A program made the translations under genes and the position numbers. A stretch of DNA of 29,994 nucleotides from an uncultured Acetatifactor sp. (lineage in GTDB: Bacteria; Bacillota; Clostridia; Lachnospirales; Lachnospiraceae). Under the pieces are notes generated by a model, which saw nothing but the letters and a program-made list of their open reading frames with translations, did not search any database and was not told where the DNA came from. The stretch lies in the NCBI GenBank assembly GCA_910585015.1, contig CAJUCT010000042.1, forward strand, positions 1 to 29,994. Reading direction: 5' to 3'. This document shows positions 7,343 through 15,022 of the stretch, one piece after another; position 1 is the stretch's first letter; every line of letters begins with the position of its first letter.

Positions 7343-7377
7343 AAAGGGAGAGCGACTATGGTTGCTCTCCCTTTTTT
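7343..7377. terminator. Bidirectional terminator between convergent genes
   Basis: GGGAGAGC (7346-7353) pairs with GCTCTCCC (7364-7371), flanked by AAA and T6. The same hairpin has T-rich flanks on both strands, serving the plus-strand lipoprotein operon and the minus-strand lacI gene. Confidence 0.85.
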
Positions 7378-7514
7378 GACGCTATTTCTCATATCTAACT
7401 TTTTGAACAGTGATAAAAACTGATCGTACATTAAAACAAACCAACCAAAATTTTCCACAGATATATATAAAATGACGGCTAATACTAATAAAAAGAATTT
7501 CAAGGACTGCCATT

Positions 7515-8510
7515 TCAATCCGTGGGGGCCGGCCCGGTAGAATCCCGAACGATCAGCGGCGCCCGCAGCAGGATGGATCCGATGGGCAGACCGCCCAGCA
7601 GGCAGGTGATTGCGAAATAGCCGCAGCGCCCCAGGCCGTGCCGATCCTGGCGGATGGTGGTCAGGGGAGGCATGGTGTAGGCGGTCATGGGCAGGTCGTC
7701 GAAGCCGATGATACTCAGGTCCCGGGGAATCTGGATGCCCCTGTCACTGCACTCCGTCATGGCGGAAAATGCCCGTACATCATGAGAGAAAAGGATGGCG
7801 GTCACACCATGGTTCAGCAGCTTGGGAATATAAGCTCTGGTGGACTCCGCCACGAAGTAACCCAGGCCGACGTAGTCCTCATTGATTTCCAGCCCGTATT
7901 TTTTCAGAGCGCTCAGATAGGCATGGTAGCGAGCTTTTAAGATATAGGAGTCCAGGGGACCCGAGATCAGCCCGATCTTCCTGTGCCCCAGTTCAATCAG
8001 ATGCTTGACAGCCAACTCAACACCCTCCTGGTTGTCGCATCCCACAGAGGCGACATAGGGATTGTTCTTAATATAGTTGTCATACAAAACGGTGGGGATC
8101 TGAGTGTGTTTAAACTCCTGCATCCAGGAGTCCAACAGGGAAAAGCCCAGAATAAACGCGGCCTGATAGCCGTGATCCAGCATAAATACCCCGTAGGGGG
8201 TCAGCCGCTGGAATTCCATGGTCAGAGGCACTACCTCCACGAGCCATCCGTCGGTTTCGGCCATCTGCCGAAAGCCTTCAACAATGTCGTGGCCAAACTG
8301 GTTGGGTGTCTCAAAGTCCATATTTTCTATTAAAATGCAAAGCTTTTTTTCGGCGCCGGAAAGCTTTTTGTTGATATAACCCATCTCCGCGGCGGTCTCC
8401 AGGACTCTCTTGCGCATACTGACACTGATGTCCGTGGCATTATTCAGCGCTTTTGATACTGTACTTTTGGAAATGCCGAGTTTAGCGGCAATATCGGATA
8501 TGGTAATCAT
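7515..8510 (-). CDS. LacI family transcriptional regulator (MalR-like)
   Basis: 331 aa from ATG 8510 behind GGGGAG; an upstream in-frame extension to 8594 lacks family similarity and is not used. The HTH MITISDIAAKLGISKSTVSK and hinge are followed by the periplasmic-binding-protein-like effector domain. Typical blocks include ILFSHDVRAFSAMTE and IPRDLSIIGFDDLPM. The gene is divergent to a maltodextrin transport operon, with operator-like GTTTCG/CGAAAC palindromes in the gap. It is very likely the local repressor, released by an alpha-glucan-derived sugar. A perfect TATAAT promoter on the minus strand is present, and a GTTTCGGG half-site overlaps its start, suggesting autoregulation. Confidence 0.92.
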   Translation of the reverse strand: MITISDIAAKLGISKSTVSKALNNATDISVSMRKRVLETAAEMGYINKKLSGAEKKLCILIENMDFETPNQFGHDIVEGFRQMAETDGWLVEVVPLTMEFQRLTPYGVFMLDHGYQAAFILGFSLLDSWMQEFKHTQIPTVLYDNYIKNNPYVASVGCDNQEGVELAVKHLIELGHRKIGLISGPLDSYILKARYHAYLSALKKYGLEINEDYVGLGYFVAESTRAYIPKLLNHGVTAILFSHDVRAFSAMTECSDRGIQIPRDLSIIGFDDLPMTAYTMPPLTTIRQDRHGLGRCGYFAITCLLGGLPIGSILLRAPLIVRDSTGPAPTD

Positions 8511-8582
8511 AGGTACACTCCCCGCAGACCGCATGCATAGCTGCGATACTGTCAATGTTATAATCCGTCGAATGCCCGCGGG

Positions 8583-8592
8583 GTTTCGAAAC
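8583..8592. promoter_or_regulatory. Operator-like palindrome O1
   Basis: GTTTCGAAAC, a perfect palindrome, lies in the leader of the lacI-type gene. An identical core recurs at 8803-8812 and shares half-sites with 8951-8966. Confidence 0.55.
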
Positions 8593-8659
8593 AAAGGAAC
8601 CTGTGTTTTTCCCGAAGGGCGGCAAAAAAATTCGTCAAAAGTGACAAAGAAAACCTTGT

Positions 8660-8698
8660 CCCGAAACTCATTATAGCAACAAAAACAGGATATGGCAA
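8660..8698 (-). promoter_or_regulatory. lacI promoter with operator half-site at +1
   Basis: On the minus strand TTGCCA (8693-8698) and a perfect TATAAT (8670-8675) are 17 bp apart. GAGTTTCGGG (complement of 8660-8669) lies at the predicted start, giving a half-operator for autoregulation. The leader to the ATG at 8510 is about 155 nt. Confidence 0.7.
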
Positions 8699-8802
8699 GA
8701 GTTTTCTCCTAAACTTTTTCTGCCGGGTTTCTGAAAATTGGGAAAAAAAGCCGGATTTTACGCATTTTCCCACAAAGGGAGAACGAAATATCCTGGAAAA
8801 TA

Positions 8803-8812
8803 GTTTCGAAAC
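8803..8812. promoter_or_regulatory. Operator-like palindrome O2
   Basis: GTTTCGAAAC, a second perfect copy of O1, lies about 95 bp upstream of the malE-type promoter -35. With O1 and O3 it could support repression by looping. Confidence 0.55.
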
Positions 8813-8905
8813 AGAGAGAAGAATAATTCTGCATAAATATGTACATATTGCACAACAGAACATGAAACAACAGTGCATATGTATAAAATCTCACAAAAAT
8901 TGTGG

Positions 8906-8934
8906 TTGACTTATGAATCTTACTGTGGTAATTT
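8906..8934 (+). promoter_or_regulatory. Putative promoter of the malEFG-type operon
   Basis: TTGACT (8906-8911), a 17-bp spacer and TAATTT (8929-8934) form a promoter with a weak -10, preceded by TGTGG. Transcription would start near 8941, with the operator at 8951-8966 directly downstream. Confidence 0.6.
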
Positions 8935-8950
8935 TAAGGAGCACAATATA

Positions 8951-8966
8951 CCGAAACTTGTTTCGG
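8951..8966. promoter_or_regulatory. Operator O3, CCGAAAC-TT-GTTTCGG
   Basis: A perfect 7-bp inverted repeat separated by two bases lies between the predicted transcription start and the malE RBS. This is the classical position for LacI-family repression by blocking. Confidence 0.7.
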
Positions 8967-8995
8967 GATTCATTGAATGAAGGAGGACAACATTT

Positions 8996-10354
8996 ATGAA
9001 AAAGAAAGTTCTGGCATGTACTTTGGCAATGGCATTATCTGTTTCCCTGCTTGCCGGCTGCGGCAATGACAGCGGCAACGGAGACAACGGCGGCAGCGCT
9101 GGCAACAACACCGAGCAGAGCAGCACCGAGCAGGGCAGTACCGAGCAGGGCAGCACCGAGCAGGGCAGTACCGAGCAGGGCAGTACCGAGCAGGGCAGTA
9201 CCGGCGAGGTGACAGATGTGGCCCTGAAGGTATGGTGCCCTCAGAACCAGGTGGACACTGGCATTATGGGAGAGCAGCAGGCAGCTTTCGCCGCAGCCCA
9301 TCCGGAGTGGAACATTACCTGGACCACTGAGATTGTAGGTGAGGACACCTGTAAGACAGAGGTGCTAAAGGATGTGGATGCTGCAGCAGATGTATTCCTG
9401 TTCTCTTCTGACCAGTTGATCGAACTGGTGGATGCAGGCGCTATCGCACAGCTGGGCGGCGAGGCTGAGAAGATGGTGAAGGAGACCAACGCGGAAGCTG
9501 TTGCTGCCACCGCTATGGTAGGTGACGCTACCTATGCGATTCCCTTTACCCACAATACATTCTTTATGTTCTATGACAAGACCATTATGGACGAGAGCGA
9601 TGTGACCTCTCTGGAGAAGATCATGGCCAAGGAGACAGCAGACAATGTATACAATTACTATTTTGAGTCTGCGGGCGGCTGGAAGCTGGGAGCATACTAT
9701 TATGGCGCAGGCTTGTCTGTGTTCGGTCCTGAAGGCAATGACCTGGAGGCAGGCGTGGACTGGAACAATGCTACTGGCGTGGCTGTTACCAATTACCTGA
9801 TCGACCTGATCAACAATCCGAAATGCGCTTACGACGGCGAGATCGCAGTCAGCGAACTGATTGAGGATCACAGACTGGGCGTATGGTTCGACGGTTCCTG
9901 GAACTATGACACCTACAAGAACATCCTGGGTGATGACATGGGCATCGGCGTGATTCCCACCTTCAATCCCGACGGAAATGACTATCAGCTGCTGGGCTTC
10001 TACGGCTCCAAGTGTATCGGCGTGAACGCACACTCCAAGAATATGGCCGCAGCCGTAGCGTTCGCTACCTTCCTTGGCAACGAGGAGAACCAGACTCTGC
10101 GCTATGAAAAATCCGCACAGGTTCCTACCAATATAACCGTAGGTGCCAGCGAAGCAGTTACCAATGATCCTCTGGCGGCAGTCATCGTTAAGGAGGCCAA
10201 TGAGGCCAGCGTGATGCAGCCTTCCCACAGCGTATTCTCTTCCAGATATTGGACCTACGCAGGCGCTATCCCCACCGAGATCAGAAGCGGTGAGATCAAC
10301 AAGGACAATGTGCAGGAGAAGCTGGATACCTTCGTAAAGGCTATGACCGAGTAA
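8996..10354 (+). CDS. malE: Maltodextrin-type ABC substrate-binding lipoprotein
   Basis: 452 aa, family 1 solute-binding protein. The signal peptide ends in lipobox LLAGC (Cys22), so it is membrane-anchored. Residues about 39-69 form a linker of STEQG repeats encoded by a 15-bp tandem array (9110-9199). The mature domain shows VWCPQNQVDTGI, an N-lobe FLFSSDQL stretch and IPFTHNTFFMFYDK, with GVWFDGSWNYD near the hinge as in maltose binders. RBS AAGGAGG precedes the ATG. It is the first gene of the transport operon with two permeases downstream, and its substrate is inferred to be maltodextrins from the neighbouring glucosidases. The malE symbol is by context, not proven specificity. Confidence 0.88.
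   Translation: MKKKVLACTLAMALSVSLLAGCGNDSGNGDNGGSAGNNTEQSSTEQGSTEQGSTEQGSTEQGSTEQGSTGEVTDVALKVWCPQNQVDTGIMGEQQAAFAAAHPEWNITWTTEIVGEDTCKTEVLKDVDAAADVFLFSSDQLIELVDAGAIAQLGGEAEKMVKETNAEAVAATAMVGDATYAIPFTHNTFFMFYDKTIMDESDVTSLEKIMAKETADNVYNYYFESAGGWKLGAYYYGAGLSVFGPEGNDLEAGVDWNNATGVAVTNYLIDLINNPKCAYDGEIAVSELIEDHRLGVWFDGSWNYDTYKNILGDDMGIGVIPTFNPDGNDYQLLGFYGSKCIGVNAHSKNMAAAVAFATFLGNEENQTLRYEKSAQVPTNITVGASEAVTNDPLAAVIVKEANEASVMQPSHSVFSSRYWTYAGAIPTEIRSGEINKDNVQEKLDTFVKAMTE
9110..9199. repeat. 15-bp tandem repeat encoding the lipoprotein linker
   Basis: Six near-identical 15-bp units (ACCGAGCAGGGCAGT or close variants) encode TEQGS repeats just after the lipid-anchored Cys. In-frame gain or loss of units would change linker length only. 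Confidence 0.9.
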
Positions 10355-10384
10355 GAAATAACTTTAAGCAATATTGAAATTTGG

Positions 10385-10413
10385 AGATAAGGAACCTCAG
10401 GGGTTCCTTATCT
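10385..10413. promoter_or_regulatory. Intercistronic hairpin between malE and malF
   Basis: AGATAAGGAACC (10385-10396) and GGTTCCTTATCT (10402-10413) form a perfect 12-bp stem with a 5-nt loop. No T-tract follows, so it is more likely an RNA-stabilising or attenuating element than a full terminator. Confidence 0.8.
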
Positions 10414-10438
10414 TCCCTAAAATATGAGGAGGTTTCGT

Positions 10439-11836
10439 ATGGGGGCTTTGAAGAAGAATAAACTGCAGACGACTTCCGGGAGACCCAGTGACGCAAGCGT
10501 CGGTGAGGCAATCTCAAAAGGGAATGTGCTCACAAGATGCTCGCTTTTTGTCTTTGGCCTCGGAAATATTTTGAATAAACAGATTGTGCGGGGTTTGATT
10601 TTCCTGGCAATTGAGATTGCCTATATCTATTACATGGCGACCTTTGGCATAAGCGCCATTGGGAACTTTATGACCCTGGGAACCAAGGAACAGGGGCAGA
10701 CCTACAACGAGGCCCTGGGGATTTATGAGTATACCGCCGGGGACAATTCCATGCTGTTCCTGTTATATGGCGTAATCACTATTGTACTTACACTGGCTAT
10801 TATCTTTATAGCCTGCATGTCTGCAAAGAGCGCTTACTGTACGCAGCTGCGCAAGGAACGGGGAATGCATATTCCCGGTATTAAAGACGACCTGCGCTCC
10901 CTGCGTGAAGAGAATATTCACACTGGATTGCTGGCGCTTCCGATTATCGGTATCATTATTTTCACGATCGTACCACTGATTTTTATGATATTGATCGCCT
11001 TTACCAGCTATGATCATGAGCATCAGCCCCCCGGAAATCTGTTCGGCTGGGTGGGGTTGGATAATTTTAAGACCATGTTGGGCCAGGGGAGCAAGCTGGC
11101 CGCCACCTTCTGGCCAGTGCTGGGCTGGACACTGATCTGGGCTGTATTTGCCACTTTCAGCTGCTTTATTCTGGGCATTATCCTGGCGCTGCTGATCAAT
11201 CGCAAGGGCACCAGGATCAAGGGATTCTGGAGATTTATGTTTGTACTTTCCATTGCGGTGCCCCAGTTCGTATCCCTGCTGAGTATGAGAACCATTTTCA
11301 ATGCCAACGGCCCTGTGAATGTGCTGCTACGGGAATTGGGAATGCTTGGCGCAACGGAGTCCATTCCGTTCTTTACGGATCCTACGCTGGCCAAGATAAC
11401 CATTATCTGTATAAACCTGTGGATCGGTATTCCTTTTACCATGCTGTCCACCACAGGCATCCTGCAGAATATCCCGGCGGATCTGTATGAGGCGGCCAAG
11501 ATTGACGGCGCCAGCGCATTTGTAATTTTCCGCAAGATCACTATACCCTATATTGTATTTGTAATGACGCCCAACCTGATTACGTCCTTTACGGGCAATA
11601 TCAATAACTTTAACGTAATCTTCCTGCTGTCCGGCGGCGGTCCTGATACACTGGATTACTATTATGCAGGTAAGACGGATCTGCTGGTTACCTGGTTGTA
11701 CCGTCTGACCATCACGCAGAAGGACTACAATCTGGGCGCCGTAATAGGTATCCTGGTGTTCATTATTTTGGCTACTCTGTCACTGTTGACCTACCGGCAT
11801 ACCGGTTCCTACAAAGATGAGGGGGCGTTCCAATAA
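10439..11836 (+). CDS. malF: ABC sugar transporter permease, MalF-like
   Basis: 465 aa. Start at ATG 10439, because GAGGAGG (10426-10432) is its RBS; the in-frame ATG at 10424 would put that RBS inside the gene. About eight transmembrane segments, with an N-terminal block of extra helices before the core (LLALPIIGIIIFTIVPLIFM onward). The EAA loop that contacts the ATPase is YEAAKIDGASAFVIFRKITI (about residue 353). The length and extended N-terminus match Firmicute MalF-type permeases. It is followed by malG with a 1-bp TAATG overlap. It forms the membrane channel with MalG; an ATPase must be supplied from elsewhere. Confidence 0.9.
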   Translation: MGALKKNKLQTTSGRPSDASVGEAISKGNVLTRCSLFVFGLGNILNKQIVRGLIFLAIEIAYIYYMATFGISAIGNFMTLGTKEQGQTYNEALGIYEYTAGDNSMLFLLYGVITIVLTLAIIFIACMSAKSAYCTQLRKERGMHIPGIKDDLRSLREENIHTGLLALPIIGIIIFTIVPLIFMILIAFTSYDHEHQPPGNLFGWVGLDNFKTMLGQGSKLAATFWPVLGWTLIWAVFATFSCFILGIILALLINRKGTRIKGFWRFMFVLSIAVPQFVSLLSMRTIFNANGPVNVLLRELGMLGATESIPFFTDPTLAKITIICINLWIGIPFTMLSTTGILQNIPADLYEAAKIDGASAFVIFRKITIPYIVFVMTPNLITSFTGNINNFNVIFLLSGGGPDTLDYYYAGKTDLLVTWLYRLTITQKDYNLGAVIGILVFIILATLSLLTYRHTGSYKDEGAFQ

Positions 11837-12687
11837 TGAAAGCGAAGAGATTTATCACCAACACATTTGTGCATATATTGCTGGCCATACTCAGCTTTAT
11901 CTGGGTGCTGCCCATATTTTATGTATTGCTGACCTCCTTTAGAAAGGAGAGCGGTTCCTACAAGAGTTATATCTGGCCCAGAGGCTTCACACTGGACAAT
12001 TATGCCAATCTGTTTAAGCCCACCAGCCAGATAGACTTCTTCCGGTGGTTCACCAACACACTGATTATCGCTATCTTCAGTACTATCATCGCGGCGTTTT
12101 TCGTGTTGTGTGTGTCCTACTGTATGAGCCGTCTGAAGTTTAAGATGCGTAAGCCCTTTATGAACATTGCCTTGATCCTGGGCATGTTCCCCGGCTTTAT
12201 GTCCATGATAGCCGTGTATTATATCTTAAAGGGTCTGGGCTTTTTAGAGACGGGCGTGTTGAAACAGGTGGCGCTGGTAATGGTATATTCAGGAGGCGCG
12301 GGTCTGGGCTTCTATATGGCCAAGGGATTCTTTGACACCATACCGAAAACCATAGATGAGGCGGCTTATATTGACGGAGCTACCAAGTGGGATACTTTCA
12401 TCCATGTGACGATTCCCATGTCCAAGCCGATCATCACCTACACCCTGATTACTACTTTCATGGGCCCTTGGGTGGATTACATTTTCGCCAAGGTTATCAT
12501 GGGAAATGATACCAAGTACTACACCATTGCCATCGGTCTTTGGACCATGTTGGAGAAGGAATATATCGAGGCTTTCTATACGCAATTCTATGCGGGCTGC
12601 GTATTGATATCCATCCCCATATCCATTCTGTTTGTATTGACCCAGAGATGTTATGTGGAAGGATTATCGGGAGCTGTCAAGGGGTAA
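11836..12687 (+). CDS. malG: ABC sugar transporter permease, MalG-like
   Basis: 283 aa, usual MalG size, about six transmembrane helices. The EAA loop EAAYIDGATKWDTFIHVTIP (about residue 175) is clear, as is the N-terminal ILLAILSFIWVLPIFYVLLT helix. Translation starts at ATG overlapping the malF stop (TAATG), so the two permeases are made in balance. A terminator about 88 bp after the stop ends the transport transcript. No ABC ATPase gene follows in the window, so a shared MsmK-type ATPase encoded elsewhere is inferred. Confidence 0.92.
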   Translation: MKAKRFITNTFVHILLAILSFIWVLPIFYVLLTSFRKESGSYKSYIWPRGFTLDNYANLFKPTSQIDFFRWFTNTLIIAIFSTIIAAFFVLCVSYCMSRLKFKMRKPFMNIALILGMFPGFMSMIAVYYILKGLGFLETGVLKQVALVMVYSGGAGLGFYMAKGFFDTIPKTIDEAAYIDGATKWDTFIHVTIPMSKPIITYTLITTFMGPWVDYIFAKVIMGNDTKYYTIAIGLWTMLEKEYIEAFYTQFYAGCVLISIPISILFVLTQRCYVEGLSGAVKG

Positions 12688-12774
12688 AGTATGGACTCCA
12701 TCTTATCCTGACGGGCCTTCCGGCCTGAAAATGAGTGAGACAGTATGTCAGTCTTGACGGGTTCTGCGAGAGGT

Positions 12775-12823
12775 AGGGCCGCTGCGGAAAAAAGTAACTT
12801 TGTTTTGCAGCGGCCCTTTTTTT
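12775..12823 (+). terminator. Rho-independent terminator after malG
   Basis: AGGGCCGCTGC (12775-12785) pairs with GCAGCGGCCCT (12807-12817), followed by T7. Only 37 bp separate it from the pullulanase start, so pullulanase needs read-through or a promoter within this segment. I could not identify a clear one. Confidence 0.9.
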
Positions 12824-12860
12824 GTCAGGCAGAACCAGTGATATTCATGGAGAGGTGAAT

Positions 12861-14978
12861 ATGGATAGATTTCAGTATTACAGGGAATTTGACGAGAAAT
12901 TTGCCTATGAGGGAAAAGATCTGGGGGCGCTGTGCACCCCTCAGGGAACGAACTTCAGATTGTGGGCTCCTTTTGCTGATAAGGTGGAACTGTGTCTATA
13001 TGAAGACGGGGACCGTGAGGCTATAATCTCCCGGATCCTGGATATGGAGAAGGTTGAGAAGGGAGTCTGGCACCGGCGTCTGGAGGGAGACTATCACGGT
13101 TATTATTATGACTACCGCATTTGGACGGACGGGGAGTTCCTGCGGACGGCGGATCCCTACGCCGTAGGCTGCGGCTGCAACGGCTACCGCAGTATGGCGG
13201 TAGATCTGGAGAGGACCAATCCGGAGGGGTTTGAGAAGGAGCGCCTTCCCATGCGGCCCGTAGAAAATATTATCTATGAACTTCATATCAAAGATTTTTC
13301 CCATGATCCTGACAGTGGGGTTCCCCAGGCTTACCGCGGAAAATATAAGGCGTTTACCCTGCAGGCGGGGAAACCGGCAGGGGATGGGGAATATCCCACC
13401 TGTGTGGCCTATCTGAAAGAGTTGGGCGTCACCCATGTGCATCTGCTGCCTTTTTTTGACTATGGCTGGCTGGACGAGGAGGGGGACGAAGAGCAGTTTA
13501 ACTGGGGCTATGACCCGGTGAATTACAATGTGCCTGAGGGTTCTTATGCTACGGACGTACATGACGGGACGGTGCGCATCCGGGAGTGCAAGGAGATGAT
13601 CCAGGCCCTGCACCGGGCGGGCATACGGGTTATTATGGATGTGGTGTACAATCACACTCAGGATGCGGATTCCTGGCTGGAGAGGACAGCGCCGGGTTAT
13701 TACTGCCGCCGTCTGGAGGACGGCACACTTTCCAACGGATCCGCCTGCGGAAGCGATCTGGCCATAGGCCGAAGGATGGTTGACAATTATATTGTCAATT
13801 CCGTGATGTACTGGGCCAGGGAGTACCATATTGACGGATTCCGGTTTGATCTGATGGGATTGATGACGGTGGAACTGATGAACCGCATCTGCCGGGAGAT
13901 GGATCAGACGTTCGGCAAAGGGGAGAAGCTGTTATATGGGGAGCCCTGGAGAGCGGCGGAATCCCCTATGGAGGAAGAAACCCGTGCCGCCCTGAAGGAG
14001 AATATCAGGTATCTGGACGAGGGAATTGCGGTCTTTTGCGATGACACCAGGGATGTGATCAAGGGCCATGTGTTTTATGAGGAAGTCCCGGGATTTGTAA
14101 ACGGCGGGCAGGGCCTGGAGGAGAAGGTTCTGCAGGCAGTGACCGGCTGGTGCGGGGAACCCTGCGGCCAGGGAGAGTTTCGCCCCAAAAGCTGTGCCCA
14201 GATCGTCAATTATGTGTCCGCTCATGACAATTTCACGCTGTGGGATAAACTGGTGGTGTCCCTTCATGGGCCGGGGGCAGACTTTGCCATCCCCTATGAG
14301 GATGTACTTTCCGCCAATAAGCTGGCGGCGCTGATATATTTTACATGCCAGGGAAATCTTTTTCTCCAGGCGGGGGAGGAGTTTGGCCGCACCAAATGGG
14401 GAGATGATAACAGTTACCGTTCTCACCCGGGAATCAATATGCTGAAATGGCGACAGACGGTGGAATATAGGGAACTGGTTGCCTATTACAAGGGGCTTAT
14501 ACGACTGCGCAAACAGCTTCCCGGGTTGTGCGACAAGACAGCGCAGGCGCCGGGCCGGATCCTGGAGAAGAGTGTGCTGGGGCCGGGAGTAGTATCCTAT
14601 CATATGGACAACAGACCGCAGCAGCCGGGGATACCGGGCGGGGACGATGAGCATACACCCAAGGAACTATTTGTGATCTATAATGCCTCAGACAGTGGGG
14701 CAGATATCAGGCTGCCCCAAGGTGTCTGGCGTGTTCTGGCGGACGGACAGCGGACGGACTATGACAGTAAACCCGACCATAATCCTGACATAAATCAAAC
14801 GGATCATGGAGGGTCCGGCAGCGAAGCCGGCAGAGAAGTTCGTAGGGAAGTTTGTAGGGATGTTTGTAGCGAGGCTTGTAGCGAGGCTTGTAGCGAAGCT
14901 TGTAGCGAAGCTACTATGATCCGGAAAGGACATCTATCCGTCCCTGCCTGCAGCGGTATGATCTTAGGGTGTTGGTAG
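12861..14978 (+). CDS. pulA: Type I pullulanase / glycogen debranching GH13
   Basis: 705 aa from ATG 12861 behind GAGAGGTGAAT; an earlier TTG at 12822 lies in the terminator T-tract. An N-terminal CBM48-like domain (about 25-125, GTNFRLWAPFADKVELCLYE) precedes the GH13 barrel. Pullulanase signature FNWGYDP is at about 213-219. Catalytic regions are DVVYNHT (about 259), GFRFDLMG (nucleophile Asp330), YGEPW (acid/base Glu361) and AHDN (Asp456). There is no signal peptide, so it is cytoplasmic and would cut alpha-1,6 branches in imported or stored glucans. The C-terminal beta domain contains a Cys-rich CSEA repeat. Its neighbour is the GH133 enzyme. Family assignment is strong; pullulanase versus isoamylase-type specificity is from the FNWGYDP motif. 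Confidence 0.9.
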   Translation: MDRFQYYREFDEKFAYEGKDLGALCTPQGTNFRLWAPFADKVELCLYEDGDREAIISRILDMEKVEKGVWHRRLEGDYHGYYYDYRIWTDGEFLRTADPYAVGCGCNGYRSMAVDLERTNPEGFEKERLPMRPVENIIYELHIKDFSHDPDSGVPQAYRGKYKAFTLQAGKPAGDGEYPTCVAYLKELGVTHVHLLPFFDYGWLDEEGDEEQFNWGYDPVNYNVPEGSYATDVHDGTVRIRECKEMIQALHRAGIRVIMDVVYNHTQDADSWLERTAPGYYCRRLEDGTLSNGSACGSDLAIGRRMVDNYIVNSVMYWAREYHIDGFRFDLMGLMTVELMNRICREMDQTFGKGEKLLYGEPWRAAESPMEEETRAALKENIRYLDEGIAVFCDDTRDVIKGHVFYEEVPGFVNGGQGLEEKVLQAVTGWCGEPCGQGEFRPKSCAQIVNYVSAHDNFTLWDKLVVSLHGPGADFAIPYEDVLSANKLAALIYFTCQGNLFLQAGEEFGRTKWGDDNSYRSHPGINMLKWRQTVEYRELVAYYKGLIRLRKQLPGLCDKTAQAPGRILEKSVLGPGVVSYHMDNRPQQPGIPGGDDEHTPKELFVIYNASDSGADIRLPQGVWRVLADGQRTDYDSKPDHNPDINQTDHGGSGSEAGREVRREVCRDVCSEACSEACSEACSEATMIRKGHLSVPACSGMILGCW
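14835..14912. repeat. 12-bp tandem repeat in the pullulanase C-terminus
   Basis: About 6.5 units of a 12-bp motif (GAGGCTTGTAGC and variants) encode EVRR/EVCR/DVCS/EACS repeats. The 5' units are diverged and the 3' units nearly identical, as expected for expanding tandem repeats. Confidence 0.9.
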
Positions 14979-14992
14979 ATTTTGGTTTGAGT

Positions 14993-15008
14993 GTCCGCTG
15001 AAGCGGAC
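14993..15008 (+). promoter_or_regulatory. Small hairpin upstream of the GH133 RBS
   Basis: GTCCGCT and AGCGGAC form a compact stem directly before the TAGGAG ribosome binding site of the next gene. It may modulate translation or protect an mRNA end. Confidence 0.45.
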
Positions 15009-15022
15009 GGATAGGAGTTGTT

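Noticed and set aside
7324..7518. Possible 64-aa membrane protein overlapping the end of the lacI-type gene
   Set aside because: It begins with TTG at a stop overlap and contains the whole bidirectional terminator hairpin; no conserved features.
12822..12860. Upstream TTG start for the pullulanase
   Set aside because: The TTG lies in the T-tract of the malG terminator; ATG 12861 has a good RBS and starts the conserved sequence.
14835..14912. Metal-binding cysteine repeat domain
   Set aside because: The CSEA units follow a 12-bp slippage pattern rather than a known metal-binding spacing, so I treat it as repeat expansion only.
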